DNA of 64,000 nucleotides, taken from NCBI GenBank assembly GCA_004794655.1, contig SMMW01000585.1, positions 1,258,001-1,322,000 on the forward strand, given 5' to 3'. Position 1 is the first letter of the stretch. Every line of letters begins with the position of its first letter. Source of the DNA: Marisa cornuarietis (Eukaryota > Mollusca > Gastropoda > Architaenioglossa > Ampullariidae). The translations under genes were made by a program, and so were the position numbers. This document shows, in pieces, positions 49,721 through 62,100 of the stretch. The notes under the pieces were generated by a model. That model did not search any database, was not told the DNA's origin, and saw only the letters and a list, made by a program, of their open reading frames with translations.

Positions 49721-52700
49721 ACTCCGCCTGGAAACCCCCCGGGTAACCTGCCGGTCCCAAGCCCGGATGAAGGAGGAGGGTTGGGCGTGGGGTTAGCAAC
49801 CCTACCCTGTAAAACAACCCTTGCTACAGAAACTACAACTACAACACTAACACAACGAGAGCCTGGACGGGAAGATCCCTCTTTGAAGGGGCCTATGACG
49901 CGTGCTGGCGAAAGCCTTCGGGAAGTCAGCTCGCCGACCTATCTTCTTACGGCCAAGGCAAAAACCAGGATAGGGACCTGGAACATCAGAACCCTATACG
50001 AGAGAGGAAAATCAGCTCAGGTAGCACAGGAGATGAAGAACTATGGCATCAAGCTCCTTGGCCTGTGCGAGACCAGATGGAATGGTAGCGGTCAGACCAG
50101 ACTCTCGTCAGGAGAGACTATCATCTACTCTGGACATGAAGACCCTGACCATGACCACTCACAAGGAGTAGCAGTACTGATGACACAGGAGGCTGCAAGG
50201 GCACTAATATCATGGGAACCAGTTTCGCCACGACTCATGGCAGCTCGGTTCAACTCCAAAGGAAGAAAGATGACCATCATCCAGTGCTATGCACCTACCA
50301 ACGCAGCAAAAGAAGAGGAGAAGGAGGACTTTTACAACTCCCTACAAGCGCTGGTTGATCGTACTCCAAGACGAGACCTGAAGATCATCATGGGCGACAT
50401 GAATGCCAAAGTTGGAGATGAAAACACGGATAAAGAACACATAATGGGAAAGCACGGTGTGGGCAACTGCAATGAGAATGGTGAGCTGTTCACAGACTTC
50501 TGATTGTTTAATGACCTTGTAATCGGAGGCACAGTCTTTCCTCACAAAACCATCCACAAGACCACCTGGACTTCACCAGATGGAAAGACAGAAAACCAGA
50601 TCGATCACATCACCATTAATCGACAGTTTAGAAGAAGTCTGCTGGATGTCAGGGTAAGGCGTGGTGCAGATGCAGCCTCAGACCACCACCTGCTTGTAGC
50701 AACTTTGAAGATAAAGCTGAGGTCCTTCCATGAGTCATCAGACAGACCACACCACAAATTCAACGTGCAGTTTCTTAGAGATCGCAGGAAGCAAGAAGAG
50801 TTCAACTGTGAAGTCAAAAACAGGTTTGAGGCACTGGAGGGACTCTTTGAAGAAACAGTGGCCAACCACTGGACAGGATTACAGGAGACCTGGAAGGCCG
50901 CCTGCAAACGGGTTCTGGGAAAGAAACAGAAACAACACAAGGAATGGCTGAGCATAGGGACCTGGAAAAAGATAGAGGAAAGGAAAGAGCTGAAGCAGAA
51001 GATCAGCCAGTGTCAAGACCAGCAGGAAAAAGAAGAGCTCAGAGCAAAGTACTGGGAGATGAACCGAGAAGTGAAGAAGAGTGCAAGAGGCGACAAGAGA
51101 CAGTTCGCACACAGGATGACAGAAGAGGCAGAACAAGCAGCTGGGCAAAATAACATGAAAAGACTATACGAAATTACAAGAACTCTGTCAGGACGGAAAA
51201 ACATCAATGCATGCAGGCCAGTAAAAAATAAAAATGGCAACGTCATTACTGGGGATGCAGAACAAAGATCTCGCTGGGCAGAACATTTTAAAGAAATACT
51301 GAACCGGCCACCACCAGCAACAATTTTGGACATTGCCCCAGTCACCGAGCAACTCCAGGTGAACACCAACCCACCAACCAAGGCAGAAATCATCAAAGCC
51401 ATCAAGTCTCTGAAAACTGGTAAGGCGGCAGGCCCAGATGGCATTCCTGCAGAGGCACTCAAGGCGGATCCAACAGCCGCAGCAGAGATGCTACACCCCC
51501 TGCTGCAGAAAATTTGGACGCAGGAGCAAGTTCCAGCAGACTGGAAACTTGGCTATCTGGTAAAGCTACCCAAGAAAGGTGACCTTACCCAGTGCAGCAA
51601 CTGGCGTGGGATTATGCTACTGTCCATTCCCAGCAAGGTGCTGACCAGAATCATGCTGGACAGACTGAAGAATGCCCTAGACAAGAGACTGCGGCAAGAA
51701 CAGGCAGGCTTTCGGCAGGGTAGATCATGCACAGACCATATTGCTATACTGCGAATCATTATTGAACAGTCCATCGAATGGCAGTCCCCACTATACATGA
51801 CATTTGTGGACTTTGAGAAGGCATTTGACTCCGTAGACAGAGAGACCATCTGGAAGTTGATGCAGCACTACGGATTTCCACCAAAGTTCATTGCCATCAT
51901 CCAACAGCTGTATGAGGACTCGACATGCCAGGTGATCCACAATGGGAAGCTGACGGACCCCTTTGCAGTGAGGACTGGAGTAAGGCAAGGTTGCATGCTC
52001 TCGCCGACAATCTTCCTGATCGTCATAGACTGGATCATGAGAAGAACAACCTCTAACAGCAACACAGGCATTCAATGGACCTTTGCCATGCAACTTGAAG
52101 ATCTCGACTTTGCAGACGACATCAGCCTGCTGTCCCACAAGCAACAACATGCACAGACAAAGCTCACTCGGCTCTCAGAAGAAGCAGCGACAACTGGCCT
52201 GACAATCAACATCAAGAAGACAGAGGTAATGCGGATCAACAACAAGCAAGAAGCCCCACTTCAACTACACGGGGAATGTATCACAGAGACTGACCGCTTC
52301 ACCTACCTAGGCAGCATAGTCACCAAAGATGGAGGTGCTGATGAAGATGTAAGAAGCAGAATAAATAAAGCCAGGCAAGCATTCCACATCCTGCGACCCA
52401 TCTGGAATTCCAAGGCACTATCTCAACATACCAAGAACGTAAAATCTGTCCTTCTATATGGGTCTGAGACATGGCGTGTAACAAACAACATCACCAGGAA
52501 GATTCAAACATTCATAAACAGATGTCTGCGGCACATTTTCAACATCAGATGGCCCGAGAGAATCTCCAATGCATACCTGTGGGAGAGAGCCAACCAGAAA
52601 CCTGCCAGCCAAGACATCAAGAAGCGAAAGTGGGGCTGGATCGGCCACACCCTGCGAAAGCCGGCCGAAAATCTAACACGACAAGCTCTGGACTGGAACC

Positions 52701-52876
52701 CACAGGGGAGACGCAGGGTTGGGAGACCCAGACAGACGTGGAGATCGGTCTACGGCAAGGCGGAGGCAGCTGGAATGACATGGACCCAACTGGGGAGGGA
52801 GGCCCAGAACCGGGTTCGCTGGCGTGGTGTAGTTGCAGCCCTATGCTCCACTGGGGGCGTAAAGGAATAAGAAGAA
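49721..52876 (+). mobile_element. Nearly intact RTE-type non-LTR retrotransposon with 13-bp TSD
   Basis: The 3,156-bp element is flanked by perfect copies of GATATATGTAATA at 49708-49720 and 52877-52889. It has a short GC-rich leader (49721-49894), one long reading frame, and almost no 3' UTR: the stop is followed by GAAGAA, a simple-repeat tail typical of the RTE clade. Endonuclease and reverse transcriptase are encoded in one frame and no separate gag-like ORF is present, also as in RTE. Intact TSDs and a frame broken only once mark a young insertion. It lies between the decayed RTE copy and the RING-H2 gene. Confidence 0.88.
49895..52870 (+). pseudogene. RTE ORF: AP endonuclease plus reverse transcriptase, broken by one TGA
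   Basis: From the first in-frame ATG (49895) to TAA (52868-52870) the frame is open for 992 codons including the final stop, except for a TGA at 50501-50503. Before the TGA come AP-endonuclease signatures: IGTWNIRTL, GLCETRWNGSG, IIQCYAPTN and GDMNAKVG. After it come the endonuclease end ([13 protein letters not shown]) and the RT blocks [47 protein letters not shown] and the catalytic FADD (52109-52120), then [17 protein letters not shown] and a basic C-terminus with WIGHTLRK and [12 protein letters not shown]. The stop falls inside the endonuclease, so this copy cannot make a full protein without readthrough. The decayed copy at 46.5 kb has no stop visible at the matching place. Confidence 0.85.
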
Positions 52877-53528
52877 GATATATGTAATATTTATTAGTAT
52901 AATTATGATGGAATATTGAGAGCAAATGACACCTCTATACACATTCATTTCTGTTCATAGTTTCAAGGCGCATAATATAAAGGAACTGTCAAAAGAAAAT
53001 GAAATGTATGGAGCACAGAATCTGCTACAGGAAAAAGGGGAACAATAACAACAAAAATATTAAAGAAACAAAGAAAGGAGGTGGAAGTACATTTCACATC
53101 TTTAATGAAGAAAAAAAATTGCCCGCTTTAAAGTCAAATGAGCATCCAAAATAAAATTGTTCATAAAATGACAATATGCTTACTACAATCACCATCATTA
53201 TAAATTTCTTGATTAATCAGGCCATAAAATGAATGAAAAGAAATCCACATGTACCCGTATGAAATACTGTTCACCATGACTACTGATAGGTCAGAAGGCA
53301 GAGGACAGTTTAAGCTTATCTGGCTGTAGGGCTTGCATCACCCACTTGGATTAGCAGTGGCAGGAAAAAATCCTGTCAGCTACTCCATTTTATGTGGCAT
53401 TCCAGTCTGTTTAATCAATGCCTTCAGCTCTAGTGTGAAGGAACCCAGAGCAATGATAAACTATTATAACAGATTTTATATTCTTGAAATGGTAAAAGCT
53501 TTGTTAAAAATACATGAACGTGCCTAAA

Positions 53529-53534
53529 TTTATT
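53529..53534 (-). terminator. Candidate poly(A) signal for the RING-H2 gene
   Basis: Minus-strand AATAAA (plus-strand TTTATT) lies about 210 bp after the RING-H2 stop codon. The hexamer is common in this AT-rich DNA, so this is only a candidate. Confidence 0.3.
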
Positions 53535-53743
53535 ACTTTACCTTTTTTGTTCCAAGCAAACCAGAAACATTTTCAAAATTTTGTAAATTAAGTGTAGGAC
53601 AAAGTTATTCTGCTTCATTCTGATTGTATCTTCATGTACAAGACTGCAGCAAAGACAGAGTTCTTTCAAAACAGTATTTTTTTAAGATGATCTGATTTAC
53701 AGATGTGAAAGATTGATGATGAAACTCTTCATGGATTAATTGT

Positions 53744-56509
53744 TTATGCTGTCAACCCATACTGATCTTTTTCCTCTGGCAATGCACTTTCTCTGCACAC
53801 TGGGCACGTTGCGTTTTCCTGTAGAGCAAAAACATATAAGCAAAACTGCTAAGTAAATGTTAAAAAAGTAAATAAAATATATCAAATTACATATCAGCAA
53901 ACATGGTGCTCAAAACAGCAATAAGTTTAAAAAGGTGATGGTAAGGGTAGTCCCCTAGCCTTTCGGTTGTTGGAGATTGAGGTTTTAGAGAACACCCTGG
54001 GGCCAGCTTTTTGTGAGGCTGGTATCCATCTCCTCTCCCTCACTGCCTTACCATCCTGAACCCTTGGAGTCATGTCCCAACAGCTGGGTCGACTGGGGAT
54101 GGGGGTGGGAAATTCAGGTTCTCCTTCCAGTTCTTTATTTACTTCCCCAAAGTTTCACAATGTTCTCGCAAATATCACATGCTTCACTATCCTCTGCACA
54201 GTTAAAATCAGTCACTCTTTTTAGCTCATACTCACCAAAAGCCATTTATCTATGCAGTCAACATGGAAAGAATGAAAACATGTTAACACTCTCTCTGTTT
54301 CCCCAGCCTTGTATTTTTCCATGCAAACACGGCAATCACTTCTGTCTTGCCGTAACATCAAGTCTTTAGTAGACAGAACATAGACAGGCAACTGATCAAT
54401 CTCATCTTGTGATATGCCTCTGCTTTTGACATCACCATTGCGCTCCTGTAGTTCCCAAAAGGCTTCATAGTTGTTTTCAGGCCAAGGGCTTGACCGGCCA
54501 TGTGATCGTCTACGTCGTCTATTAGAAAATGTGCGTTCATAGTTACCTGTAAAATAATGTTTAAGTTAATGGATTATTTGTCTGTATGAACAAATAAGTG
54601 TCTTCCTACCTGTGCTGAAATCATATTCTCCTTTCCTATATTTTTTTTGTTATGTAAAGTGCAATATTTTCAAGCAGATAAAGACTGTATTACCTTCCTA
54701 ACTGATATTAAAAATGTAGGGATCTGGGAGACTAATGCAGAGTTTAGGATGTTCCTGGACAGAGATGTCATATCATCTTTGTCACTTTCCAATTATTGAT
54801 CACCAACTCTTGCCCTGGTTATAGGTCTTATCCCATGAATCATAAGTGTACTAAGAAAGAACCAATGTGTACTGTTAAAGGATTTTTTTAAATAGCAGAA
54901 TTTATTAAATGAACTTTAATCTATTGCACTTGCCTGTTCTGCTATGTGAGCTCACATCTTGGAAGTTAGACACCTGCAGTCTATTATGCCAGTAATCTTC
55001 CATGTCTATCTGTTCCTGAATATGCAAATACAAACACAAACAAAAACTGCAGGAGTCTGCATAATTACAGATTTTGTATTACTTCACTGCTAACATATTT
55101 ATGAACAAGTTTATATATGCACAGGTGAATAAAATTAATAGTGAAAAGGGCTGAATAGAAAAAGAAGCGAGATTGGGTCCATGGGGAACACGTACAAACA
55201 CATGATACATAACAAATAATCAGACTATCTCTATGTCTTGAAAAAATTCATAGAGGAAATGTTAATCCCGAAAACATTTGTACAGCGATTACTTTCCACA
55301 ATTAACACGGCAATATTCCAAGATGTTTAGCTATTTACTAAGTGCCATTTACATCTGGCTCCCCCATGTTTTAAACATTTTCGCTGTAATTGTTGCCAAA
55401 TCATAAGACTCTATCTTGATAATAATGACAAGTTTTTAGGCGACAAAAATTTACCTGAAGCCACATGGCATATTCTTCATCATTCATGTGTCCTGTCTCC
55501 TCAGCAGGGCCACGAAACGACACAGCTGCCAAAAGAAACAGTGTATTACAGTCTGCCAGTAAATCAGCACATAGTGATCATTAAGATATCACAAATTATT
55601 AACACCCATAAATATTTATGTGGCTGCGAACATGCACATATATATATAAAATTAGTAGCAATTAGGCAACAAAAAATATGACTCATTGGCAATGTAAACA
55701 TAATATTCACTATTTTATAGCATATGAATATGTATATACAAAGGTGATAACTCTATGCCTTCAAATAGGTACAGCTGCAATATCTAACTTCAAACAAAGG
55801 GTGGAGGGGTACTTAACACTCCAGGCCACTTACAGTCATCACAGGACCATCTGTTTCTTTTTCTTGTTGGACTTCTACTTAAGTTTCCAGATGCTGCAGA
55901 CACAGAGGGGGATGAATGCTGTCGAGTGAATTCAACGAACCCAGGAGACATATTTCCAAAAGGATCCACTTGTCTGTTGGTTTGACATGAGGCACTGTGA
56001 GGGTGGAACAAAAAACGGGACGATTGCAATAATGGTTCATGGGTTCTTAAGGATTCTGGGTGTGTGCAGAGTGATTCAGTGTCACAGGGACTCTCTGGTC
56101 CAGATTGCCAGTCTTCTGATGCACCAAAGCCTCTGGATTCAAATCTCCTAGGTTTTGGTAAGAAATGTTCTTCAGTCTTGGATAACGAAGACTCAGTTCT
56201 GTTACAAGCATCTTGTTCACGATGACCACTGGACAGCACATCTGAGCAAGATGGCAGTGTCTGGAAGACATTGTTACTAGTACTTGTTCCAGCTGCAGAA
56301 TCTGATGTGACTTTTTTCCAAACCTGTCTACATTCCTTCTTGTCTGAACTAGATCGAGATGGTTTGTTTGGATCAAAATAATCAGCAATTTGTGTAAAAA
56401 GAGCTTCAGTTTCACTAATATCTAAGTCTGATGTATCACCTCTGAAGTTTTCTCCTGATGTAGAATGTCCATTAGAATAGGATTCCTGTATATTTCTGCT
56501 TGCTGCCAT
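53744..56509 (-). CDS. RING-H2 finger E3 ubiquitin ligase, 5 coding exons, 404 aa
   Basis: Exons in transcript order are 56509-55834, 55525-55455, 55015-54934, 54546-54236 and 53818-53744 (TAA). Phases 1, 0, 1 and 0 are continuous. The first 225 residues are Ser/Thr-rich and look disordered. Residues 278-330 hold an RRRRR stretch and an acidic region, then RGISQDEIDQLP, which recalls the segment preceding the RING in RLIM/RNF6-type ligases. The C-terminal RING (about 348-388) shows CRVC, then CFHSFHVDC, then CPVC: all eight zinc ligands in the C3H2C3 (RING-H2) order. It is split between the last two exons after WLL. The last 16 residues carry no motif. It should transfer ubiquitin from an E2; the substrate is unknown. 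The start is the ATG at 56509-56507. A longer reading up to 56548 begins with GTG and crosses a TTTGCAG acceptor, so a 5' non-coding exon is likely. The orthologue was not pinned down. Confidence 0.85.
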
Positions 56510-57013
56510 AGCAATTAGTATCTGGATGTATTTCCAGCTGGCTTTCACTGCAAATTACTTGGTAAGAATTGTGATGATGTAGATTTAGAAATATAGCTAT
56601 AAACTATAGACAGGACAACAAAAAATGCTTCTGGCGATAGACAGCAGACAAAAATCTAAGGCATATCAATCTGAACAGAGCAGACTATAGTCTTGGTAAG
56701 AGTTGAGTTCCTGCAGAGAATTCTCCTCTGTTGCTAATCATCTCTTATATTTACTTTTGTTCATACTGCTTCTTAAATGATCTGAAACAGAGACCATATA
56801 TCTTCATTCATTTGTGAAAAAATAGTTTCAAGGTATGAGGATGATTATTCAGTTAACGATCCAAGTGTGCTTCTACACATTTTATTTAGATCGATTTCTT
56901 TATTTTTTCGTTTTTGCTGCGCAATGAGCATTCTTCTGAATGGATACCTGCGCATTACAAATGGACATCATCATAAAACATAAAATAAATTTTACATAGG
57001 CCTATACGCAGCT

Positions 57014-57061
57014 TGTTGCGGCCCTATACTCCTCGAGGAGTAACAATGATGATGATGATAT
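57014..57061 (+). mobile_element. RTE-like 3' end only, about 48 bp
   Basis: TGTTGCGGCCCTATACTCC then GAGGAGTAACAATGATGATG resembles the last codons and simple-repeat tail of the RTE at 52830-52876 (GTTGCAGCCCTATGCTCC, then a tail), but with an ATG-type tail. GCAGCT occurs on both sides (57008-57013 and 57062-57067), a possible short TSD. Confidence 0.6.
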
Positions 57062-58257
57062 GCAGCTGATCAGTTCAATGGTGAATGATAGTAGTTCACG
57101 GGCGTAGTGATAGCAAACAAAAAAAACCAAAAAAAAACATTTTGAATTTAACCTTGGGGAACTAGATCGAGATGGTTAATTAATAAAACCAAAATCCTAA
57201 GGAACTACCTTTTTCTCTGTACTGTTTACTACGTACTGGAAAAGACGTTTATCGAGTCAAGTCGAAAACAGCTAAGATCAAGCAAAAAATATCATAGAAT
57301 GGAATTAAATAAAAAATCTAGTTAACTATAAAAAAGAAGTCGATACGACGAGTAGAAAGTAGCCTCACATTTTTAACACAAACTGGAAGAGGCGCTTTTC
57401 CTGCTACTTCGTGAGAAATCGAAAATACGCCGCCACGGCTACAGGCAAATTGCTAAACAAATACGAAACAAATTTGAACTTTAATAACTATAAATAATTA
57501 AAAGAATAAAATTTCACTATATCTTATTGTTTATGAAATTAAAAGTTAACTCTAGTATTTCAAATAGTTGAGAACTTATTTTCACAACCTTTACTTTCGC
57601 AAAAAACTAGATTCACTTTTTTAAAATGAGACCGATAATTTTAAATATTGCATTCGGTGGTTGTCGGAATTCTCGGTCTATGCTCGATTCTGCCGTCACC
57701 TGCGAGGAAAGCACTTAAAATATATATATAATATACGGCAAGAATTTACGTTTAGCTGAAGGTTCATGCTATCACAACTTGAACTTACAAAATACTGCAA
57801 AGTAAGATATAAGAGGTGGACCAGGTGCACGTTTCAGAAATTTATAGTTTTATTAGTATTCAGAAATGATATTTAATTAATGAAAAATGCATAAAAAAAT
57901 CTTTGATTGTGATTCAGTCAACTAACACTCATCGGCGAAGGGTTGGAAAACAAAAGAAAGCATGACAGCTCCAGATTCAAACTGTCAGTCGAACTAGAAA
58001 TAACATTTTTGGGAAGGACATGATAATCTACATTATGATTAGATTAATGTAATTATATGTTTGTACGGATGTGTAACAATATATGACAAAACTGTTGAAC
58101 ATGTAGAATATGTGCCCAACATTAAATGCTACAAATTAAACAGCTAGGTGACGGTACAGCTTTGATATGGGAGAGGAGGCGACTGCCATAACAGAAATGG
58201 CTCGCGGCGTTTGTCGTCTGCTCGCTCCACTCAACTGCCCAAATGTACCTAATAAAC

Positions 58258-58310
58258 TAAACCTAACCCTAACCCTACCCCAAACACTAACCCTACCCTA
58301 ACCCCAAACC
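58258..58310. repeat. Short degenerate interstitial telomere-like repeat (CCCTAA)n
   Basis: CTAAACCTAACCCTAACCCT is followed by further CCCTA/CCCCAAA variants. The mollusc telomere repeat is TTAGGG, so this is a short decayed interstitial array. Confidence 0.65.
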
Positions 58311-59185
58311 TCTGACAAAATAACATAGACCGGCCTATGACGTCACGTCCTCCCCCATATCAAAGTTCTGCCCAGGTGAGATTTCAGATATTTCATGAAA
58401 AGCTTTCTGTTTATGTTTCTAGATAAATTTAATCAACGTACGTATTGCATTGATAGACTGAAGATTGCCATGATACTGACACTTTGTCATGAGTTGAACA
58501 CTGACCCTGGTATAGCAAATGAACCACGTATAGTGAGGTCTTAGTAAACAGGAGGATATATAGATCTGGAAGTCCAAAATAACTAGACAATATTTTAATT
58601 GATAACAAATCAGTATTAACAGAAAAATCTGTTGTTAGTTGCTGATTTAACCTTGAGACTTAAGTATTCTGTATCTCTTTCTGGCATAGCTTGGACCTTT
58701 AGGACTGACACAAAGTTAAATTGCCCTATACTACTACCACTGTACACAAAATGAAGTGAGAAGACTGTATTAATAGCTAGGATAACTGACAGCTTAAAAA
58801 GGACATTCCTATGTAAATTAAACCTAATGACAGAAAATGCGTAAAGAGATGGAGTAACACTGACACCTATGGCTCAACATTATAGTAATTGTTTGCAGAG
58901 CAAGTTTAACTTTAATGCCTGTATTCTATATTGGAATGATCAATAAGCTAAAGTAACACCAATTCTGGTAATAGAGATTGCATATATATCATTTCTTTTC
59001 AAATATCCCATGTAATGTTTCCCAATACATAAAAATATTTTGGTTTAAATGTTTTTATTCATCATCATCTTCTAGGAAGCAGTTAAAAACTTTTATGTGC
59101 AAAAGGAACAATTTGTAAGGAGTGGTTTTAGTTGACAGTTTATTTTCTCTTGCCATATCTTTTGTTCATGTTTCACAGGCACAAA

Positions 59186-62100
59186 ATGAATCGTGGCACT
59201 GAAGGTCATGTGCTGCTGGTTGGAGAAGGGAACTTCTCTCTGTCTGCTTCACTTGTGGCTAATGAGACATTGTCTGGTGCCCAGGTGGTCACTTCCTGTC
59301 TGTCTTCCCAAGCATCTGTGCAGGAGGCACATGAGCATGCTCAAGAAAACATTGAATATCTGGCAAAGTCAGGTAATTCAAATAACACGATTAACAGGAG
59401 TCATGAAAAAGAAAATGAGCTCTTTTGAATTTTAGATGGATCCAGCTGCATTGATACTTGTAAATAAGTAATATATCAATAGAAACAAAAGTATTTAATG
59501 TGATCTGTTTACAATATCAAGAGCATTTATGTAGAACATTAGGATTCACTAATGCATGATATGCAGACTGTCCCTTGCTCTTTTCTCGTTAAACTCCTGT
59601 GATTTTGCTTGCAGGTGCAACAGTCCTGTTTGAAGTTGATGCACGGGAACTCCACAACCATGAAGTAATAAGATTTTTTGAGTTCTCAAGGGTGATCTTC
59701 AACTTTCCACTGGCTGACCGTCATAACATTAAGAAAAATCGTGCACTTCTTTCTGACTTCTTCAGCAGGTTAGCTTTAGCAATACAACTTATTAATCCTC
59801 AAGGGCATTTAGAGGAAATTCAAACTCGGTCTTCTGATTAAGTCAGATGCGTTATCCATTAGGCCCTGGGGCACCTATAATAATATTTTTCTTTCCATGC
59901 TGGTAACATTTTATAGTTCAGCGTTTTCTTCTTATCTGCTGAGTAGATATGGTTTGACTGTACAAATTATTTAAACGTCTAGTGGGTTGCAAAATCTTTT
60001 TTTTCTTTCATTAACTGCTCTTAAGAACAAACTCACAGACTCTTCCTTTCTCTAAGAATTTTAGGATGTGTTGAATTACAGCAATTGCTTTCAACTGAAC
60101 AGCAGTACTTGGAGATATTAACGTGTATTTCAACCTTTCATCTCGTCCAGTCCATGTTGCAGCCAACTCACAAAAGAGATCACATCTTGGGTCACACATC
60201 CACCTGATGACCAATTAGTGCAGTCAGTTGATGTTTCTCATGGTGTCTTGCCCGATCACTATTGCATACTGGTCGAACTTGATTGCAGATGCCCATCATC
60301 GGCACCAGTTTTTAAACCCACTTGTTTGTTATGCAATATTGATGTACTAGCATTCAAAGCACAGCTGCAGAGGCATTTGTTGATCAACTTGGCTGTGTTT
60401 TTTATAAAGTTATTGATGATCATGCCCTAATGTCTCGATGTCTGATGCACCACTCCAAATGTGCACCTTGGTATTAGCAGATCTGTGTTAAGCTCCGTGA
60501 CCTGAAGTATACTCACTGGCAAGCTGAAGGTGTTTGGCTGAAGACTGGAATAACTATCCACAGAGATTTATTATGCTGCAAAGTGAAGGGTTGCAAAATG
60601 CATATACAAAGTGAAAAGAGCCTGTCTTCAGGCCCAGATAATTAGTTGCACCTCCTCCCAGAAGCTGTTTCACATCTGCAATCAAATGACTGGATTTAGC
60701 ATGGCAACACCACTGCCCACTGCCTACCCTGCTTCACAGCTACCACACATTTTCGGTGATTATTTCTCTAGTAAAATCTCAGATATTCAATCATCCATAA
60801 ACTCATTGTTGGCACTGGACATTATCTCTTGTGATGTTCTCCCTGGATGCTCTCTGACCATGTTTTGACCAGTCTCTGAGGGCAATGTAAAGGTGATTAT
60901 TCTCAGAGCTTAGCCAACAACTTGCCAGTTAGACCCATCTGGAATTCCCGAGCATTATCCTTCCACAGTAAGTCCCACATCTTCAACACCAATGTGAAGG
61001 CAGTCCTACTGTATGGCTCTGAAACCTGGAGAGTGACAAACACCATCAACAACAAGCTCCAGACCTTTACCAACCAATGCCTTCGACATATCCTGGCAAT
61101 GAGATGGCCTGAAAATATCTCCAATAGCAGCCTGTTGAAAAGAACAAACCAGAATGCCACTAGTCAAGACATCAAAAAGTGCAAGTGGACACACTCTGCT
61201 CAAACCAGCTGGCACAATTGCCAGGCAGGCACTTGACTGGAACCCTCAGGGGAAGAGGAGAGTTGGGAGGCCAAAACAGTCTTGGAGATCAGTAGAGAGC
61301 GAGGCAAAGGATGCCGGAACCACATGGGCCCAACTGAGGGGGGCTGCCTGTATTAGTGAAGATTGGATGGTAAGAAACAAACTTAAACTCAATGATGATA
61401 AAATGGAAGCTCTCTTACGCTCGAGAAGAAGAAATCAACCTTCACTCAGTCTGCCCAAGCACGTCAAGGTGGCCAAAACCAACATCACCTTTGTCATCCG
61501 TGAGGAATCTGGGATTTATTGTCACTGCAGACATGACCCTTGATAAACAAGTTACAGCTGTTAGTCTGCCTATTATGAGCTACGTAAGATCAGCGCCATC
61601 CGTCTAAGCGCGCTACCAACACTTTTGTCTGCGCATTTGTTCTTTTTTAGGCTTGATTAGTGTAACTTTTTGCTTGCAGGTTGCCCCTCATACCTCATTC
61701 ATAAACTCCAGAAAGTACAGAACTCTGCTGCATGTCTGGTGCTTAGAGCTAGGAAATGGGACCATGTCACTCCTCTCCTTCATTTTCTACACTGGTAACC
61801 CATCCATTCTCACACCCAGCACAAACTGTCTGTGCTATTTCTTTGCTGGCTCCTGCCCTGATTATTTCTCTGTTCTTCTCTTCCTTATAAATCCCGGCCA
61901 CAAGACTATGCTGTTCGTCTGACGACTCTATCCTAAATATTCCTGTCATCAGTACATCATATGGTCACAGAATTTTTAAGTTACTCTGCAGCAAAACAAT
62001 GGAACTCTCATCCTTTCCTTATCTTACCCACCATTGAATCCCTTAAATGTGCACTGAAAATGCACCTCTTCTTTGAGCATTACTCCTAACACAGTCCACA

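Larger units (their letters stand above)
56510..59185. other. Intergenic region between the divergent RING-H2 and FDXACB1-like genes
   Basis: Both flanking genes have acceptor-like sites just before their start codons, so their first non-coding exons and promoters should lie here. I see no clear TATA or CpG island. The region holds the RTE 3' tail at 57014 and the telomere-like repeat at 58258. Confidence 0.5.

Noticed and set aside
56507..56548. Longer N-terminus for the RING-H2 protein
   Set aside because: The frame would begin with GTG and overlaps a TTTGCAG acceptor; the first ATG is at 56509.
59817..59873. Functional tRNA-Arg gene
   Set aside because: Anticodon loop shortened and acceptor stem unpaired; listed as a pseudogene or SINE head.
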